Shown here one piece after another: positions 1 through 8,959 of a DNA stretch of 64,000 nt. The DNA lies in assembly GCA_963787675.1 (NCBI GenBank), contig CAWBDV010000003.1, positions 248,001-312,000 on the forward strand, given 5' to 3'. Within the stretch, counting starts at the first letter, position 1. The number at the start of each line of letters is the position of its first letter. Below the pieces are notes generated by a model. It was given only the letters and a program-made list of their open reading frames with translations, was not told the origin of the DNA and did not search any database. The DNA comes from JAJPKK01 sp963787675. GTDB lineage: Bacteria > Pseudomonadota > Alphaproteobacteria > Rhizobiales > Xanthobacteraceae. A program made the translations under genes and the position numbers.

Positions 1-66
1 CTGCCGCGCGGCCGCGATGACGCCGGCAAGCCCCGCGATTGCTCCGCGTCTCGTCATCGTCTGCAT
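1..66 (-). CDS. N-terminus of an exported protein (partial)
   Basis: Only the first 22 codons are in the window; the gene runs off the left edge. The translation begins MQTMTRRGAIAGLAGVIAA, a twin-Arg-like pair followed by a hydrophobic stretch, as in an exported protein. A clear Shine-Dalgarno GGAGGG lies about 7 bases upstream of the ATG at 66, which supports the start. An internal ATG at 57 is the alternative start. The function cannot be told from so little sequence. Confidence 0.5.
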   Translation of the reverse strand, partial: MQTMTRRGAIAGLAGVIAAARQ

Positions 67-257
67 GCAACGCCCTCCAGCCAGCTTGCGCGATGCGTTT
101 CGCATTGCGGCGCCCGAAATGATGCTCCTGTGACATACACTCCGCTTAGATTGAATCTTTACAGGTTCGCCGTTTTGTCGGCTATCATTCGTTTGAGCCC
201 GCCGACGAACCCGCTGGCCGGTGCTACATGTGAATCGCCCGCGGACGGAGAGGCGAG

Positions 258-803
258 ATGACGGTCGGAGATTTCATGACGCGCCGCGTGATCACGGTCA
301 CGCCCGACACTCCAATTCTTGCGGCGGCGCAGCTGATGTTGGAGCACAAGATCAGCGGCCTGCCTGTCGTCGATGCGGCGGCTCACGTCGTTGGAATCGT
401 CAGCGAGCACGATCTCCTTAGCGAACGCGACGACGGGCATGTGAAGAGACCGAATTGGCTTGCCCTCGCGATCGATCCCGCGAAGGTCGCTTCGATGCCG
501 GCGCTGTTTCGCGACCGAAAGGTCAGCGAAGTCATGACGTCAAATCCCGTCACCATCGGCACAGCGTCGTCGCTCGAGGATGCGGGACGCCTCATCGAAG
601 AACGCGGCATAAAACGACTGCCGGTCGTTGTGGACGGCAAGCTGGTCGGCGTGATCGCGCGTGCCGACCTCGTCCGGGCGCTGGCCAAGGCGATCGCAAG
701 GGGCGCAAAGGCAGCGGAGCCGGACGTCGGCGCAATCGCGCATATGGTGGAACTGGAACGCCAGATGTTGCGCAACCGCGCGCGGGTGCGACGGCCGTTC
801 TGA
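258..803 (+). CDS. Tandem CBS-domain protein
   Basis: 181 aa, cytoplasmic. Two CBS motifs fill it: residues about 1-60 (start MTVGDFMTRRVITVTPDTP, then GLPVVD..VVGIVSEHDLL) and about 88-145 (VSEVMTSNPVTI, then IKRLPVVVDGKLVGVIARADLVRAL). Stand-alone CBS pairs bind adenine nucleotides and act as energy or redox sensors for partner proteins; the partner is not evident here. The start is supported by GGAGAGG just upstream of the ATG. A basic tail (about 150-181) follows the second domain. It lies upstream of and co-directional with a beta-glucosidase but is separated by about 140 bases, so co-transcription is uncertain. Confidence 0.88.
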   Translation: MTVGDFMTRRVITVTPDTPILAAAQLMLEHKISGLPVVDAAAHVVGIVSEHDLLSERDDGHVKRPNWLALAIDPAKVASMPALFRDRKVSEVMTSNPVTIGTASSLEDAGRLIEERGIKRLPVVVDGKLVGVIARADLVRALAKAIARGAKAAEPDVGAIAHMVELERQMLRNRARVRRPF

Positions 804-946
804 TCGCCGTTGTCTTCTGTTGTTTCTCGCTTGATCGAGCGGGTCGCGCGAAGTCCCCGCGTCTCTGCACTTCGGCAATTTTGATGGAAATCAACCCGAC
901 CTCTGCCGATCGGTTGTACCGATCCGTCGCTATCGGGAGGCTGATC

Positions 947-2299
947 ATGGTTGCTGCATCGTCCGGTTCAAAGCCGCGCTTCATCTGGGGCGTGTCCACC
1001 TCCAGTTATCAGATCGAGGGTGCGGCCAACGAGGACGGCCGGGGACCGAGCATCTGGGATACGTATTGCCGCGAGCCGGGGCGCATCGTGAACGGCGACA
1101 CTGGTGATGTCGCCTGCGATCATTACCACCGCTATCGCGAAGACGTCGCGCTGATGCGAGACCTCGGCGTCAACGCCTATCGTTTCTCGGTGGCATGGCC
1201 GCGCGTCATCCCTGAAGGGCGCGGCGACATCAACGAGGCGGGACTTGCGTTTTATGACCGCCTCATCGATGCGCTGATTGCAGCGGGGATCGAGCCGTGG
1301 CTCTGCCTCTACCATTGGGATCTGCCGCTGGCCTTGGGCAAGCAAGGCGGCTGGACCAATCGCGACTGCGTGCAGTGGTTCGCCGATTACGCGGCGCTGA
1401 TTGCCCGCCGCTACGGCGACCGGGTTAAGCGGTTCGCGACGTTCAACGAGCCGTCGGTGTTCACGCTGTTCGGTTTCTGCATGGGCGGCCAGGCGCCGGG
1501 GATCGCCGATCACACGATGCTCTTGCGCGCGATCCATCACGTCAATCTTGGCCATGGGGCTGCAATCGACGTGTTGCGGGCAAATGTGACGAATGCGTCG
1601 CTCGGCGCGATCCACAATTGCCAGCCGTGCCTTCCCGCGACCAAGGATCCCAAAGATGTAGCGGCGGCTCGGAAGTTCGACGACTATTGGAACCGCGCCT
1701 TTCCTGATCCGCAGCTCTTGGGCTCTTATCCGCCGTCAATCGCCGCTGCGATGGCGCCTCATCAGCAGCCCGACGATCTTCGCCGCATCTGCCGGCCGGT
1801 CGACTGGTTCGGGCTCAATCACTATTCCCCGATCTACGCGCGGGCCGATGATGGCAACCCGCTCGGCGCCGGGTTCGGAAGTGCGCCGCCTGATGTGCCG
1901 CGTTCCAGCATGGGCTGGCCGCTGCAGCCGGAGGCATTCCGCGACACGATCCTCGCCCTCGATCACCGCTATGGATTGCCGATCTACGTTCTCGAGAACG
2001 GGACGGCGGCCGTGGATGTGATCGACGCCAGGGGCGAAATCGTTGATCAGCCCCGCATCGAGTTCCTGCGCGCCTACACCGCCGCGATGTTCGATGCGAT
2101 CAAGGCCGGCGCCGACGTGCGCGGCTACTTCATCTGGTCGCTTCTCGACAATTTTGAATGGGGGTCGGGATATAGCCAACGATTTGGCATCGTCTACGTG
2201 GACTACCCGACGCAGCGCAGAATCCCGAAGGCATCGTTCCGCTGGTATGCCCAGCTCATCAAGTCGACACCGGTGAGGCCGGAGCTCGTCCAAGCTTAG
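947..2299 (+). CDS. Beta-glucosidase, glycoside hydrolase family 1
   Basis: 450 aa, the normal size for a GH1 enzyme that hydrolyses beta-glucosides or beta-galactosides by the retaining mechanism. The N-terminal signature FIWGVSTSSYQIEGA is at 12-26, the acid/base Glu168 is in TFNEP, and the nucleophile Glu350 is in VLENGTA. No signal peptide is visible, so it is probably cytoplasmic. The reading frame stays open upstream to 455, but that part overlaps the CBS gene and is shadow; the ATG at 947 is preceded by GGGAGG at good spacing and begins directly with the family N-terminus. It converges on the SbmA-like gene, 11 bases away. Confidence 0.93.
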   Translation: MVAASSGSKPRFIWGVSTSSYQIEGAANEDGRGPSIWDTYCREPGRIVNGDTGDVACDHYHRYREDVALMRDLGVNAYRFSVAWPRVIPEGRGDINEAGLAFYDRLIDALIAAGIEPWLCLYHWDLPLALGKQGGWTNRDCVQWFADYAALIARRYGDRVKRFATFNEPSVFTLFGFCMGGQAPGIADHTMLLRAIHHVNLGHGAAIDVLRANVTNASLGAIHNCQPCLPATKDPKDVAAARKFDDYWNRAFPDPQLLGSYPPSIAAAMAPHQQPDDLRRICRPVDWFGLNHYSPIYARADDGNPLGAGFGSAPPDVPRSSMGWPLQPEAFRDTILALDHRYGLPIYVLENGTAAVDVIDARGEIVDQPRIEFLRAYTAAMFDAIKAGADVRGYFIWSLLDNFEWGSGYSQRFGIVYVDYPTQRRIPKASFRWYAQLIKSTPVRPELVQA

Positions 2300-2310
2300 C
2301 AGCGATCCCG

Positions 2311-3453
2311 TCATGCCGGCGATTGCGTGCTGGCGGTGTTCGGCGCCTTGTGCTGCGCGACGTTGGACGGCGAGACGGTTTCAAGCTTGGTCACCTCGTC
2401 GAGCGCGAGCAACAGCGAAGCGACCCGGTTGACCGCGGCGCGCCAGTCGGAAAGACGCTGATAGTTGTCGACGAGCCAGTTGAACGCGACCTGGACGGTC
2501 ACGAAGGCGGCCGATGCCTGCGTGAGCTCGCCGAGGGTCATTTCTCCGGCGAGATATTTCGGAGCGCACAGAATCCACGCAAACGCCGGCGCAAGTAGCA
2601 CGTCCGTTTGGGTGACCAGGGTGGTCCCCATGAGTTGCCAGCACAACTGGCGCCAGCGAAGCAGCACCTGGCGCAGCGTGTTCCATACCTGGTGCTTCTC
2701 GCTCTCGCCGATCGGTGAATTTCCCGCATGGCCGGAGTCGCGGATCTTGTTCGCCGCGGACAGGAACTCGGCTTCCGCCTGGTTCTCCATCTGAATGATA
2801 CCGGACAAGTCGCGGCCGATCAGGACCATCGCGCCGGTGAACGCCAGCGCATAGATCCCGACACCGATGACGAGATAGCCGGGCACGGTCAGCGCGACCC
2901 GGCCGACCATGAACGTGATGCTGCCGCCGACGTCCCAGAGCACGGTGATGAATACGGCCGCGGTAAGGGCGGAGTTGACCAATCCGACGGCCAGATCAAC
3001 CGGCGCGTCGGTTGACATGCGGGTGTCGATGGCGATGCGGTATTCGGCATTCTTGTATTCGCCGGTGACGGTTTCGACGCGCCGATAGCGTTCGTTCGTG
3101 AGCCACGTTTCGAGGATGTGCGTGGTGAGAAATCTTCGCCAGCTGCGCTGGGCGGTCATGCGGCCCCACACCAGAGCAACCGACAGCCCGACGCTCAGGA
3201 ACGCGAGCGGCGGGAAGATCAGGGCCTGGTCCCAGAGGCTCTTCGCATCGCGGCTGCCGAGGGCATTGAAGAAATCGCGGTTCCAGTAGTTCAGCCGGTA
3301 TTGCACCGCAAGCTGGCTGAGGCCCATCACCAGCAGGCTGATCGTCAGCCACCAAGCTAGGATAGCGGACTTGCCACGCCAAAAGCCCGAAGCGCTCGCC
3401 CAGAATCGCGCAAGACGATAGCCGTCCGAGTTGTTCTTGTTTTCTTGGGGCAT
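2311..3453 (-). CDS. SbmA/BacA-like ABC-type transmembrane protein lacking an ATPase domain
   Basis: About 380 aa from the ATG at 3453; the frame is open to 3600, and ATGs at 3480 and 3489 are alternatives. Several hydrophobic segments (SAILAWWLTISLLVMGLSQL, IFPPLAFLSVGLSVALVW, YLVIGVGIYALAFTGAMVLI) alternate with conserved cytosolic stretches such as YRLNYWNRDFFNALG and NERYRR, typical of the YddA/SbmA/BacA membrane-domain superfamily. These proteins move peptides, B12 or very-long-chain lipids. The protein stops right after ASLLLALDEV, where YddA-type relatives continue into a nucleotide-binding domain. That makes it organised like SbmA/BacA, which are proton-driven. Its start lies about 180 bases from the divergent dps start. 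Confidence 0.8.
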   Translation of the reverse strand: MPQENKNNSDGYRLARFWASASGFWRGKSAILAWWLTISLLVMGLSQLAVQYRLNYWNRDFFNALGSRDAKSLWDQALIFPPLAFLSVGLSVALVWGRMTAQRSWRRFLTTHILETWLTNERYRRVETVTGEYKNAEYRIAIDTRMSTDAPVDLAVGLVNSALTAAVFITVLWDVGGSITFMVGRVALTVPGYLVIGVGIYALAFTGAMVLIGRDLSGIIQMENQAEAEFLSAANKIRDSGHAGNSPIGESEKHQVWNTLRQVLLRWRQLCWQLMGTTLVTQTDVLLAPAFAWILCAPKYLAGEMTLGELTQASAAFVTVQVAFNWLVDNYQRLSDWRAAVNRVASLLLALDEVTKLETVSPSNVAQHKAPNTASTQSPA

Positions 3454-3633
3454 CACCCGTCCACTCCCGGATCGCAGCATTTTAGCCATTGCCCGCCATG
3501 ACCACGAGAGCGATTTTCGCTTCTCGATGATGCGGAGCGAGGGACGCAACCGATCGACCTTCGTTCGCTTCTCTCCCTTGAATCGGAAAACGATGATCAC
3601 CAGTTCGAGGTACGGAAAGCTGGAGGTTCAAAG

Positions 3634-4152
3634 ATGAGTCAGAAAGCCGACGTAAAGGTCATTCCCCTCAAGACGCCGTCCGATCTAAAATCCAACGCCA
3701 TCAAAGACATCTCGGCCGCGCTTACGACCCTGCTTGCCGATATGTTTACGCTGTACCTGAAGACCAAGAATTTCCATTGGCACATGTCCGGCCCGCACTT
3801 TCGCGATTTTCATCTGCTGCTCGATGAGCAGGCCGACCAGATCTTCGCCACCACCGATCCGATCGCCGAGCGGGTTCGCAAGATCGGAGGCACGACGCTG
3901 AAGTCGATCGGGCAGATCAAGAACCAGCAGCGGCTTCTCGACAATGATGCGGAGTTCGTGACGCCGATGGATATGCTCGCCGAACTGCGCGATGACAACA
4001 AGCAACTCGTGGCGAGCCTCCGCGAGACCCACGATCTTTGCGACGAACACAATGACGTCGCCACCGCGAGCCTGCTCGAAGTCTGGATCGACGAAGCCGA
4101 ACGGCGCACTTGGTTCCTCTTCGAGGCCACCCGCGGCGCCGACCGAGGCTGA
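3634..4152 (+). CDS. dps: Dps-family ferritin-like DNA-protection protein
   Basis: 172 aa, the usual length for Dps. Dps dodecamers oxidise Fe(II) with H2O2, store ferric iron and coat DNA in stationary or oxidative stress. The inter-subunit ferroxidase quartet is complete with the expected spacing: His48 (NFHWH), His60, Asp75 and Glu79 (DPIAER). The N-terminal tail (MSQKADVKVIPLKTPSDLKS) carries several lysines that could contact DNA. The ATG at 3634 follows a GGAGG stretch (ctggaggttcaaag). No OxyR or Fur site was identified. The downstream amidohydrolase is convergent and separated by a small palindrome. Confidence 0.95.
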   Translation: MSQKADVKVIPLKTPSDLKSNAIKDISAALTTLLADMFTLYLKTKNFHWHMSGPHFRDFHLLLDEQADQIFATTDPIAERVRKIGGTTLKSIGQIKNQQRLLDNDAEFVTPMDMLAELRDDNKQLVASLRETHDLCDEHNDVATASLLEVWIDEAERRTWFLFEATRGADRG

Positions 4153-4178
4153 AGCGTATTTCAATTCGACAAGAGATC

Positions 4179-4211
4179 GTCATGGCCGCGCTCGTCGCGG
4201 CCATTCACGTC
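4179..4211. repeat. Small intergenic palindrome (half element)
   Basis: The core GGCCGCG ctcgt CGCGGCC (4184-4202) is a perfect 7-bp hairpin followed by attcacgtc. It matches one half of the two-hairpin element at 35783-35881 (gtcatgcccgcgcttgtcgcgggcatccacgtc). It lies between the convergent dps and amidohydrolase genes, so it could also act as a transcript end. Confidence 0.6.
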
Positions 4212-4260
4212 GTACTTGTCCCCCTTCACAAAGAAAGAAGTGCGCGGCGCACCAGTGGCC

Positions 4261-5568
4261 TTATTGCGCCGCCATGTGGGTCACGTCGCTTGAGAGGAAC
4301 GGCGGGCGGGTGATGCCGCGCGGGCGTTCGGCCGGCGTCATGACGTCCGAGAGCAGGCCGCAATCGGGCGTGATCGGCTCGCCGTCCATGATGACGAGGT
4401 CGGGCAGGAGGCGCTCGCGCACCGTCAGCCGCTCGCGGCGTGTATCGACAAAAGTCCATTCGCCCTCGACCGGTCGCAGCACGGTGACGTTGGCGCGCGC
4501 GCCGGCGCCGAGATGTCCGATCGAAGGATCGGCCAGGACCTTGGCGGGCGTCGCCGTGAGGGCGCGCACCGCATCCGTCAAGCTCATGCCGAGGCCGATG
4601 AGCTTGTTCATGCCGCCCACCAGCGAGTAATCGAGGATGCTGAGATCGTGGTAGGCGTTGAAATCGCCATGGACATCGGAGCCGATGGTGTCGGGGAAGA
4701 TGCCCTTCTCCATCATCTTGCGCGCGATGCGGAAGCTGAAATTGATGCCGTGGCCGAGATCGAACTGCACGCCCGCGGCCTTTGCCTCGAACAGCCAATC
4801 CGGCACCTCTTCGCCGACGCTCATGATGCCGTCCGGCATGCATGAATAGATGTGGGCGAGAGTGTCGCCGGGCTTCAGGTATTGCACCACCTGGCCCATG
4901 ACGAGCGACGGCGTCGGCCGGTTCGCTTCGTCGACCGGAAAGAGTTCGCCGGTGTGCACATAGAGCGGCAGGTTGGCGGCGCGCCCGGCTTCGGCGGCCT
5001 TCTTGAGCACGGTCGGGCCCCAGTGAGAGAGACTGCCGCTCTCCCAGTGGCACTTGATGCCGCGCACGATCTGCGGATGCTCCGCAGCGATGCGCACCAA
5101 GCCCTTGACGTCCACCATGCCCGGATTGTGGAGCGAGGTGCCTTCCATGCCGCCTTGCAGCGCGCCCGCGACATTGATCGAGACGAAGGCACGCACGTCG
5201 GTGCGCGATGCGTCGGCAATGAAATGCTTGAAACCGCCGAACGTCCAGGCGCCCGAGCTGCCTTGGTCGACGATCGTGGTCGCGCCCGAGTGAATGCCGG
5301 TGGCATCCGGGGGCGCGCCGAAATTCGTCACCCATTCGTAGACATGGACGTGCATGTCGATGAAGCCGGCCGTGACGATCGCGCCGCTCACATCGATCTC
5401 ACGCCGCGGCGCGGTGTCCTGAGCCGCCGCACCGACCGCGACCACGCGGCCGTTGCGGATGGCGACGTCGGCGATGCCGTCATGGCCGTTGGCGGGATCG
5501 ATGACCCGGCCGCCGCGCAGCAGCAGGTCCGCGCGCGGTGTCAGAGGAGTGGTCGGGGGAGCGGACAT
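4261..5568 (-). CDS. Amidohydrolase/deacetylase-family metallohydrolase
   Basis: 435 aa. It has the TIM-barrel amidohydrolase layout: a beta-sandwich N-terminus (LLLRGGRVIDPANG), then the metal motif DMHVH (His73, His75), Lys172 in GIKCHW as probable carboxylated bridging lysine, His205 (YVHTGE), His239 (LAHIYS) and Asp298 (GSDVHGD). The ordering and the SGAWTFGGF region resemble the EF_0837-like amidohydrolase/deacetylase group, acting on N-acyl amino acids or cyclic amides; the substrate is inferred. It is divergent from the PuuE-like gene (186 bases apart), which also processes ring amides. No signal peptide is seen. Confidence 0.85.
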   Translation of the reverse strand: MSAPPTTPLTPRADLLLRGGRVIDPANGHDGIADVAIRNGRVVAVGAAAQDTAPRREIDVSGAIVTAGFIDMHVHVYEWVTNFGAPPDATGIHSGATTIVDQGSSGAWTFGGFKHFIADASRTDVRAFVSINVAGALQGGMEGTSLHNPGMVDVKGLVRIAAEHPQIVRGIKCHWESGSLSHWGPTVLKKAAEAGRAANLPLYVHTGELFPVDEANRPTPSLVMGQVVQYLKPGDTLAHIYSCMPDGIMSVGEEVPDWLFEAKAAGVQFDLGHGINFSFRIARKMMEKGIFPDTIGSDVHGDFNAYHDLSILDYSLVGGMNKLIGLGMSLTDAVRALTATPAKVLADPSIGHLGAGARANVTVLRPVEGEWTFVDTRRERLTVRERLLPDLVIMDGEPITPDCGLLSDVMTPAERPRGITRPPFLSSDVTHMAAQ

Positions 5569-5754
5569 TTGCGTTTCTCCGGAGCGAGATCTTTCGATTT
5601 GGGACGCGATTCGGGACGTATCAGCTTTGCCTTACGCTAACATATCGCCGCGATTTGTCCTCGTGCCGAGTTGGCAAGTTCCGTGCCGTTTCCTAATACT
5701 CAAGTCCGCCCTCAGCTCGATTGGGCCCTCCGCCGGCAGCGCGAAAGGATCGTT

Positions 5755-6669
5755 ATGACTGCAGAGCCTTATCCGCGCGACCTGCGTGGTTACGGTCAAC
5801 GGATGCCCGATCCGCAGTGGCCCGGCAACGCGCGGGTCGCGGTCTCGATCGCGCTCAACTACGAAGGCGGCGCCGAGCGCACCATTCTCGATGGCGACGC
5901 AACCTCGGAGAGCATGCTCACCGACATCGGTTTCCCCGCGGTTGCGGGCGCGCGCAGCATGCTCGCCGAATCGTCGTTCGAATACGGCAGCCGCCGCGGC
6001 GTGTGGCGGCTGTTGCGCATCATGCGCGAACGCAAAATCCGCATGAGCTTCTTCGGCGTCGCGACCGCGCTTGCCCGCAATCCCGAGGTGGCCCAGGCCG
6101 CGATCGCCGACGGCCACGAGATCGTCAGCCACGGCTACCGCTGGATCGATTATCAGAGCGTCCCCGAAGCGGTCGAACGTCAGCATATTCGTCAGGCGTG
6201 CAGCGCCATTGCCGAGATCACCGGACAGCGCCCGGTCGGCTGGATGACCGGCCGCCCGAGCCCAAACACGCGGCGCCTGCTCGTGGAGGAGGGCGGGTTT
6301 CTCTACGATCGCGACGCGCTCAATGATGAATTGCCGTACTGGGTGACCGTCGGCGACAAGCCGCATCTCGTCGTGCCGTATTCCTACGAGACCAACGACA
6401 ATCGCTTCAACGAGAATGCAGGCTTCTCCACCTCCGACGACTACGTGCGCTACATGACCGACACGTTCGATGTGCTGTACGCCGAGGGTGGCGACGAGCC
6501 GAAGATGATGTCGGTCGGCCTGCACGATCGGCTGATCGGGCGTCCCGGCCGCGCCGCCGGATTGATGCGGTTTCTCGATCACGTGCTCAAGCACGACCGC
6601 GTCTGGATCTGCACCGGCCGCGATATCGCCGAGCACTGGATCAGGGTGCATCCGTTCGCGGCGCGCTGA
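5755..6669 (+). CDS. puuE: PuuE-type allantoinase / polysaccharide-deacetylase-fold amidase
   Basis: 304 aa from the ATG at 5755, preceded by AAAGGA; the frame opens earlier at 5671 without support. The sequence follows the metal-independent allantoinase PuuE: YPRDLRGYGQ..PQWPGNARVAV near the start, FEYGSRRGVWRLL, GHEIVSHGYRWIDYQSV, NTRRLLVEEGGFLYD and VGLHDRLIGRPGR. PuuE opens the hydantoin ring of allantoin to allantoate. Allantoate hydrolases are not obvious here, but AspA-like and M20 hydrolases follow immediately, so the true substrate could be another cyclic ureide or imide. Probably first gene of a three-gene operon. Confidence 0.78.
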   Translation: MTAEPYPRDLRGYGQRMPDPQWPGNARVAVSIALNYEGGAERTILDGDATSESMLTDIGFPAVAGARSMLAESSFEYGSRRGVWRLLRIMRERKIRMSFFGVATALARNPEVAQAAIADGHEIVSHGYRWIDYQSVPEAVERQHIRQACSAIAEITGQRPVGWMTGRPSPNTRRLLVEEGGFLYDRDALNDELPYWVTVGDKPHLVVPYSYETNDNRFNENAGFSTSDDYVRYMTDTFDVLYAEGGDEPKMMSVGLHDRLIGRPGRAAGLMRFLDHVLKHDRVWICTGRDIAEHWIRVHPFAAR

Positions 6670-6698
6670 CGGATGACCCCATCATTTGGCGATGACCG

Positions 6699-7691
6699 AT
6701 GGATGCGCTGACGATTGAAGGCTTGACCGTTGCGCCGGGCGAAGAGCGGCGCGGCACCGTTCCGGTGCTGAGCCTCGCGGACGGTTCCGCGATGTCGCTG
6801 CCGCTGCGCGTCATTCATGGCAGGCATCCGGGCCGGCGGCTTTATCTCGGGGCAGCGATCCATGGCGACGAGGCGACCGGTATCGCGATCGTGGCGCGGG
6901 CGCTGCAAGCCGTCGATCCGGCGACGCTCCGCGGCAGCATCGTCTGCGTGCCGGTGCAGCATCCGTTGGCTTTGCAGGCGGACCACCGCCTGCCGCTCTC
7001 GCAATTCCTGAAGTCGCCGCTCGATCAGGTGCCGTCCGATGCCTGGACGTGCTTTCCCGGCGACCCTGACGGCAACGTCGCACAAATCGTTGCGGCGACG
7101 CTTTGGCGCCTTATCTCGAACTGCGATGCGGTCGTCGATATTCACACGCCGACGCGCGGCGGGTGTTACGTTCCGATTGCGATCCTTCCCGGCCCGGATG
7201 TTGCGGCCTCTGCGGCGTCGCGCGCGCTCGGCGAGGCGATGGGGACCGGATGGGTCGTGGCCGGCACCGCCGGCATGTATGTTGCCCGCGGCATCCTGTG
7301 CGTCGAGGCGGCGACGGCCGGCATTCCCGCGTTGACGTTTGAAATCGGGGAGGGCGGTCGCCTCGAAGAATCGACCATTGCCACGGGCGCGACCTGCGTG
7401 CTCAACGCGTTGCGCCATCTCGGCATGATCGACGGTCAGTCGGAGTTGCCGGCACAGACGCACCCCATTCGCAGCTTCCTCGGCCTGCGCGCTCGCCGCG
7501 GCGGGCTCCTCACAACGGTCCCGCCGCTTGGCGCGGCGGTGCGCGCCGGTGATGTACTGTGCCGCATCACCGGCGTTTTCGGCGATCTCGTGGAGACGAT
7601 CACGGCGCCACAGGACGGATTCCTGGTGCGCACCACCACCATGGCCACCATCTCCCAAGGCGAGCGGGTGGCGACCCTCGGCCTGACATGA
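6699..7691 (+). CDS. Succinylglutamate desuccinylase / aspartoacylase-family zinc hydrolase
   Basis: 330 aa. The zinc site of the AstE/AspA (M14-like) family is visible: His55 and Glu58 in AAIHGDEATG, His149 in VVDIHTP, and an acidic catalytic segment FEIGEGG (Glu215, Glu218). The C-terminal part (about 255-330: RARRGGLL..GAAVRAGDVLCRI..ETITAPQDGFLVR) is the small beta domain seen in this family. It cleaves N-acyl amino acids or related amides; the exact acyl group is not predictable. It lies 29 bases after the PuuE-like gene and overlaps the M20 start by 4 bases, so the three are very likely one operon. Confidence 0.85.
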   Translation: MDALTIEGLTVAPGEERRGTVPVLSLADGSAMSLPLRVIHGRHPGRRLYLGAAIHGDEATGIAIVARALQAVDPATLRGSIVCVPVQHPLALQADHRLPLSQFLKSPLDQVPSDAWTCFPGDPDGNVAQIVAATLWRLISNCDAVVDIHTPTRGGCYVPIAILPGPDVAASAASRALGEAMGTGWVVAGTAGMYVARGILCVEAATAGIPALTFEIGEGGRLEESTIATGATCVLNALRHLGMIDGQSELPAQTHPIRSFLGLRARRGGLLTTVPPLGAAVRAGDVLCRITGVFGDLVETITAPQDGFLVRTTTMATISQGERVATLGLT

Positions 7692-8932
7692 GCCGCGACG
7701 CCCTTGCCGCCGCGGCGCGCCGTGAGGCGGAAGACATTATCGATATAGCTCGCCGCCTCGTCGCGATCCCGAGCGCCTATCCGCCCGGCGACACCAACGC
7801 GATTGCGGAGGCGGTGGCGGCGATGATGGAGCGCGTGCCGGGCGTCGAGGTCGAGCGGCATCGTTCGGCGCCGCATCTCCTCAACGTCGTCGTCCGCGTG
7901 AAGGGGCGCGGGCCGGGCCGGCGCGTCGTCTTCAACGGCCATCTCGATACGTTCCCGCGCGACCCGGCAGCGCAATGGACTACCGACTCCGCCGGCGAGT
8001 TGCGCGACGGGCGGCTTTATGGCCTCGGCGTCTCCGACATGAAAGGAGGGGTCGCCGCGAGCTTGTTCGCGCTGCGCGTCCTCGCGGCGCATCGCGACGC
8101 ATTCGCCGGCGAAGTGGTGGGGACGTTTGCGGGCGATGAGGAATCGATGGGACGCCTCGGCACCCAGTTCCTGCTCGATCACGTGCCGCACGCCCGCGGC
8201 GATGCCATGATCTCGGCCGATGTCGGTTCGCTGCGCGTCCTGCGGTTCGGCGAAAAAGGCATGCTGTGGCTGCGGCTCGCTGCGCGCGGGCGCTCGGCCC
8301 ACGCCGCCCATGTTCATCGCGGCGACAGCGCCATCGACCGCTTGCTCGGCGCGCTGAACCGGATCGCGGGGCTGCGCGATTATCCTGCCGCCACGCCGGC
8401 GGCGATCGATCAGGCGATCACCGCCGCGGCGCCGGTGTCGGAGGCGCTCTCCGGCGCGGGGGAGAGCGAAGTGCTGCGTCGCGTAACGGTGACCATCGGC
8501 ACCATTCACGGCGGCCGCCTGTCGAACCTGGTCGCGGATGCCGCTGAGGCGACGATCGATATCCGCCTGCCGGTCGGCGTGTCGGCGGCGGAAATCGAAA
8601 CCGAGGTGCGGCGGATCGTGGGGTCCGACGGACAGCTCGAGCTCGAAGTGCTGCGTCGCTACGAGCCGAGCTTTACTCCGCCCGATCATCGCGTCGTGCG
8701 CGTCGTGCGCGACAACTGTCGCGCGGTGCTGGGCTTCGATCCCGCGGTGAACATGCGGGTCGGCGCGTCCGATGCGCGGCTCTACCGCGCGGCTGGCGTG
8801 CCGTCGGTGGTCTGCGGTCCGACGCCCAACAACATGGGCGCGGCCGACGAGTTCGTCCTCGTCTCTGAACTGACCGCGCTCGGCGAGGTGCTGGCGCTCT
8901 CGGCGTGGGATTTCCTGATGGCCGATGCGTGA
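7688..8932 (+). CDS. M20-family metallopeptidase/deacylase (ArgE/DapE-like)
   Basis: 414 aa from the ATG at 7688, which overlaps the preceding stop in ATGA (translational coupling); the longer frame from 7559 lies inside the upstream gene. Dinuclear metal residues are visible: His85 and Asp87 (NGHLDT), Asp117 (GVSDMKGG) and the Glu151-Glu152 pair (GDEES). A dimerisation-domain stretch (RSAHAAHVHRG..AIDRLL) sits mid-protein. M20 enzymes hydrolyse N-acyl or N-carbamoyl amino acids. With the ring-opening PuuE-like enzyme upstream, a route cyclic amide to N-acyl amino acid to amino acid is plausible. Its end faces the ABC importer operon. Confidence 0.88.
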   Translation: MSRDALAAAARREAEDIIDIARRLVAIPSAYPPGDTNAIAEAVAAMMERVPGVEVERHRSAPHLLNVVVRVKGRGPGRRVVFNGHLDTFPRDPAAQWTTDSAGELRDGRLYGLGVSDMKGGVAASLFALRVLAAHRDAFAGEVVGTFAGDEESMGRLGTQFLLDHVPHARGDAMISADVGSLRVLRFGEKGMLWLRLAARGRSAHAAHVHRGDSAIDRLLGALNRIAGLRDYPAATPAAIDQAITAAAPVSEALSGAGESEVLRRVTVTIGTIHGGRLSNLVADAAEATIDIRLPVGVSAAEIETEVRRIVGSDGQLELEVLRRYEPSFTPPDHRVVRVVRDNCRAVLGFDPAVNMRVGASDARLYRAAGVPSVVCGPTPNNMGAADEFVLVSELTALGEVLALSAWDFLMADA

Positions 8933-8959
8933 CGCCGGCTTTGAGTGCCACTCAGCCGG

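Noticed and set aside
455..946. Long upstream extension of the glucosidase frame
   Set aside because: It overlaps the CBS gene and lacks a start signal; the ATG at 947 has a Shine-Dalgarno and begins at the family N-terminus.
7436..8689. Long minus-strand frame opposite the M20 gene
   Set aside because: Arg/His-rich composition typical of antisense frames in GC-rich DNA; the plus strand carries a complete family.
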